A stretch of 6,087 nucleotides of DNA from Clostridiales bacterium (lineage in GTDB: Bacteria > Bacillota > Clostridia > Christensenellales > Christensenellaceae), in contig DOMW01000279.1 in the NCBI GenBank assembly GCA_003510345.1, positions 1 through 6,087 of the forward strand, given 5' to 3'. Positions 4,495 through 6,087 of this stretch are shown one piece after another. How positions within the stretch are numbered: position 1 is the first letter of the stretch; each line of letters begins with the position of its first letter. Under the pieces are notes generated by a model. That model did no database searches. It was not told the origin of the DNA and saw only the letters and a program-made list of their open reading frames with translations. Both the position numbers and the translations under genes were made by a program.

Positions 4495-6087
4495 TTATTC
4501 CGCCGTTTCACCCTCCGGCGCGACTTTCCAGATGTCGGCGGCGTATTCCAATATGCACCGGTCACTCGAGAACCTGCCCGAACGCGCCACATTATAAAGG
4601 CTTTTGCGCCAGAACGCCATGCTGTCGCGGCAGTCCATAAACGCCCGCAATTTCTTTTCGGTGTAGTCTTCAAAATCCAGCAGCACCTTATATTGGTCGG
4701 CGTGAGGCCCGCGTTCCTTTGAGAGCAGCGTATCGTACAGGCTCTGGAACATGCCTGTGCCGCTGTCCGAAAGCGTGCCGTCTACGAGCGTATCCACCAC
4801 GCGCTTAAGCCGCGGGTTGTTCTTGTATATCTTGCGCGGGTTATAGGAATCGCCCATCGCTTCCAGCTCCTCCACGCGCGCGCCAAACACATAGTTGTTC
4901 TCTTCGCCCGCCGCGCGGAATATCTCCACATTCGCGCCGTCGAACGTGCCCAGCGTCACCGCGCCGTTCATCATAAATTTCATGTTGCCCGTACCCGAAG
5001 CTTCCGTGCCCGCCGTGGATATCTGCTCGGAAATATCCGCCGCCGGAAAAAGCTTTTCAGCATACGGCACATCGTAATTTGATACGAAATAGACGGCCAT
5101 GCGCCCCTTGATATCCGGGTCGGAATCGATCAGGCGCGCCACCTCGTTGATATACTTGATAATAGCCTTGGCAATATAGTAGCCGGGCGCCGCTTTAGAG
5201 CCGAATATAAACGTGATGGCGGGCAAATCTTTCAGCTCGCCGTCCTTCATGCGGAAGTAAAAATCCATTATGGAAAACGCGTTCAAAAGCTGCCGCTTGT
5301 ATTCGTGCAGTCGCTTGATCTGGATATCGAACACCGTCCGGGGGTCTACCTTAAACCCATCGCGCCGTTTGATGTATTTAGCCAGCTTCACCTTCCGCTG
5401 GTGCTTCACCTTGCCGAATGCCGCCACAAACCCGTCGTCCCCGATGTACGGCTCGATCCCCGCGATCTGCGAGAAATCCTTGACCCACCCGTCGCCTATT
5501 TTTTCGGTGATGAGCGACGCGAACTCGCGGTTTGAAAGCGCGATCCACCTGCGCTGCGCCACGCCGTTCGTCTTGTTCTGGAATTTCTCCGGATACCGCT
5601 TATACCACGCCTTAAGCTCCCTGTACTTCAACAGGTCGGTATGAATTTCCGCCACGCCGTTCACATAAGCGCAGCAATACACCGCCAGCCGCGCCATATG
5701 GATCTGGTCGTTATGGATAATCTCGATTTCCGAAATATCCTCGTCGCCGCCAAATTCTTTTAGCAGACGCTTGTTGATTTTTTTAATAATCGAGTAGACG
5801 TCGGGCAGCAGGTCTTTGAAAAACCGTTTGTCCCACCGTTCAAGCGCCTCGGCCATGATCGTGTGGTTTGTATACGAAAAAATATCCCCCGCCATCAAAA
5901 ACGCGTCCTCAAAGCTTGTGCCGCGGTTTGTGACCAGGCGGATAAATTCGGGGATCGCCACCACGGGGTGCGTGTCGTTAAGCTGGATCGCCGTTTGCGC
6001 AACAAACTGTTCCATGTCTTTCGCATGGTGGGTTTTCCAGTAACGGTTCAGCATATCCTGTATGGAAGCGCTGCTGAAAAAATACTG
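4495..6087 (-). CDS. glgP: Glycogen/maltodextrin phosphorylase, C-terminal 530 residues
   Basis: The frame is open from the right edge to a TAA at 4497-4495. About 290 N-terminal residues of a normal protein of roughly 800-820 are outside the window. The enzyme (GT35 family) uses phosphate and pyridoxal phosphate to release glucose 1-phosphate from the ends of alpha-1,4-glucans in the cytoplasm. Landmarks, numbered from the first visible residue, are YFFSSASIQD (2-11), QLNDTHP (35-41), IHMARLAVY (129-137), NKTNG (171-175), the dinucleotide-fold start FDIQIKRLHEYKRQLLN (253-269), FGSKAAPGYYIAK (295-307), VYFVSNYDVPYAEKLFPAAD (332-351) and the cofactor signature EASGTGNMKFMMN (362-374). The lysine that binds pyridoxal phosphate is residue 370 (codon 4978-4980). 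The segment after NKTNG reads VAQRRW where many relatives have ITPRRW or similar. The C-terminus appears complete. Gene order suggests glycogen use but shows no functional link to trkA. Confidence 0.97.
   Translation of the reverse strand, partial: QYFFSSASIQDMLNRYWKTHHAKDMEQFVAQTAIQLNDTHPVVAIPEFIRLVTNRGTSFEDAFLMAGDIFSYTNHTIMAEALERWDKRFFKDLLPDVYSIIKKINKRLLKEFGGDEDISEIEIIHNDQIHMARLAVYCCAYVNGVAEIHTDLLKYRELKAWYKRYPEKFQNKTNGVAQRRWIALSNREFASLITEKIGDGWVKDFSQIAGIEPYIGDDGFVAAFGKVKHQRKVKLAKYIKRRDGFKVDPRTVFDIQIKRLHEYKRQLLNAFSIMDFYFRMKDGELKDLPAITFIFGSKAAPGYYIAKAIIKYINEVARLIDSDPDIKGRMAVYFVSNYDVPYAEKLFPAADISEQISTAGTEASGTGNMKFMMNGAVTLGTFDGANVEIFRAAGEENNYVFGARVEELEAMGDSYNPRKIYKNNPRLKRVVDTLVDGTLSDSGTGMFQSLYDTLLSKERGPHADQYKVLLDFEDYTEKKLRAFMDCRDSMAFWRKSLYNVARSGRFSSDRCILEYAADIWKVAPEGETAE

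Overview
The window is about 6.1 kb of moderately GC-rich bacterial DNA in which every recognisable gene lies on the minus strand. Strong purine-rich Shine-Dalgarno sites (such as AGGAGG), a close-packed trkA-trkH pair, a maltodextrin-type phosphorylase and a short zincin-like protein suggest a Firmicute, perhaps a Clostridia-class anaerobe. The taxonomy is an inference from style and families, not a match to a known genome.

In the direction of transcription (right to left) the layout is as follows. (1) The last 530 codons of a glycogen/maltodextrin phosphorylase, glgP (6087-4495), whose N-terminus is cut by the right edge. (2) An intergenic region of 209 bp (4286-4494), most of which (4306-4468) is one long imperfect inverted repeat that closes to a 5-nt loop. 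(3) trkA (4285-2900), a cytoplasmic NAD-binding regulator of potassium uptake. (4) trkH (2903-1458), the potassium channel-like membrane subunit, whose ATG overlaps the trkA stop codon. (5) A small HExxH protein of the zincin type (1454-1083) starting 3 nt after trkH. (6) A 250-bp intergenic stretch with small hairpins and a direct repeat but no clear terminator or promoter. (7) The first 277 codons of a type-B carboxylesterase (832-1), cut by the left edge.

The core unit is a likely trkA-trkH-metallopeptidase operon. TrkA binds dinucleotide and gates TrkH, which admits potassium. The small protease-like protein is translated in step with them, but any link to potassium transport is only inferred from position. 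glgP (storage glucan breakdown) and the esterase appear to be neighbours rather than partners.

The most unusual item is the 163-nt imperfect palindrome between glgP and trkA. Read as plus-strand RNA it pairs along almost its whole length, with nine G.U wobbles, whereas minus-strand RNA (the sense of the genes) would have those nine as A.C mismatches. This strand bias suggests either a structured RNA made antisense to the operon or a decaying MITE/ERIC-like palindromic repeat. No gene for a novel enzyme system is visible in the window.
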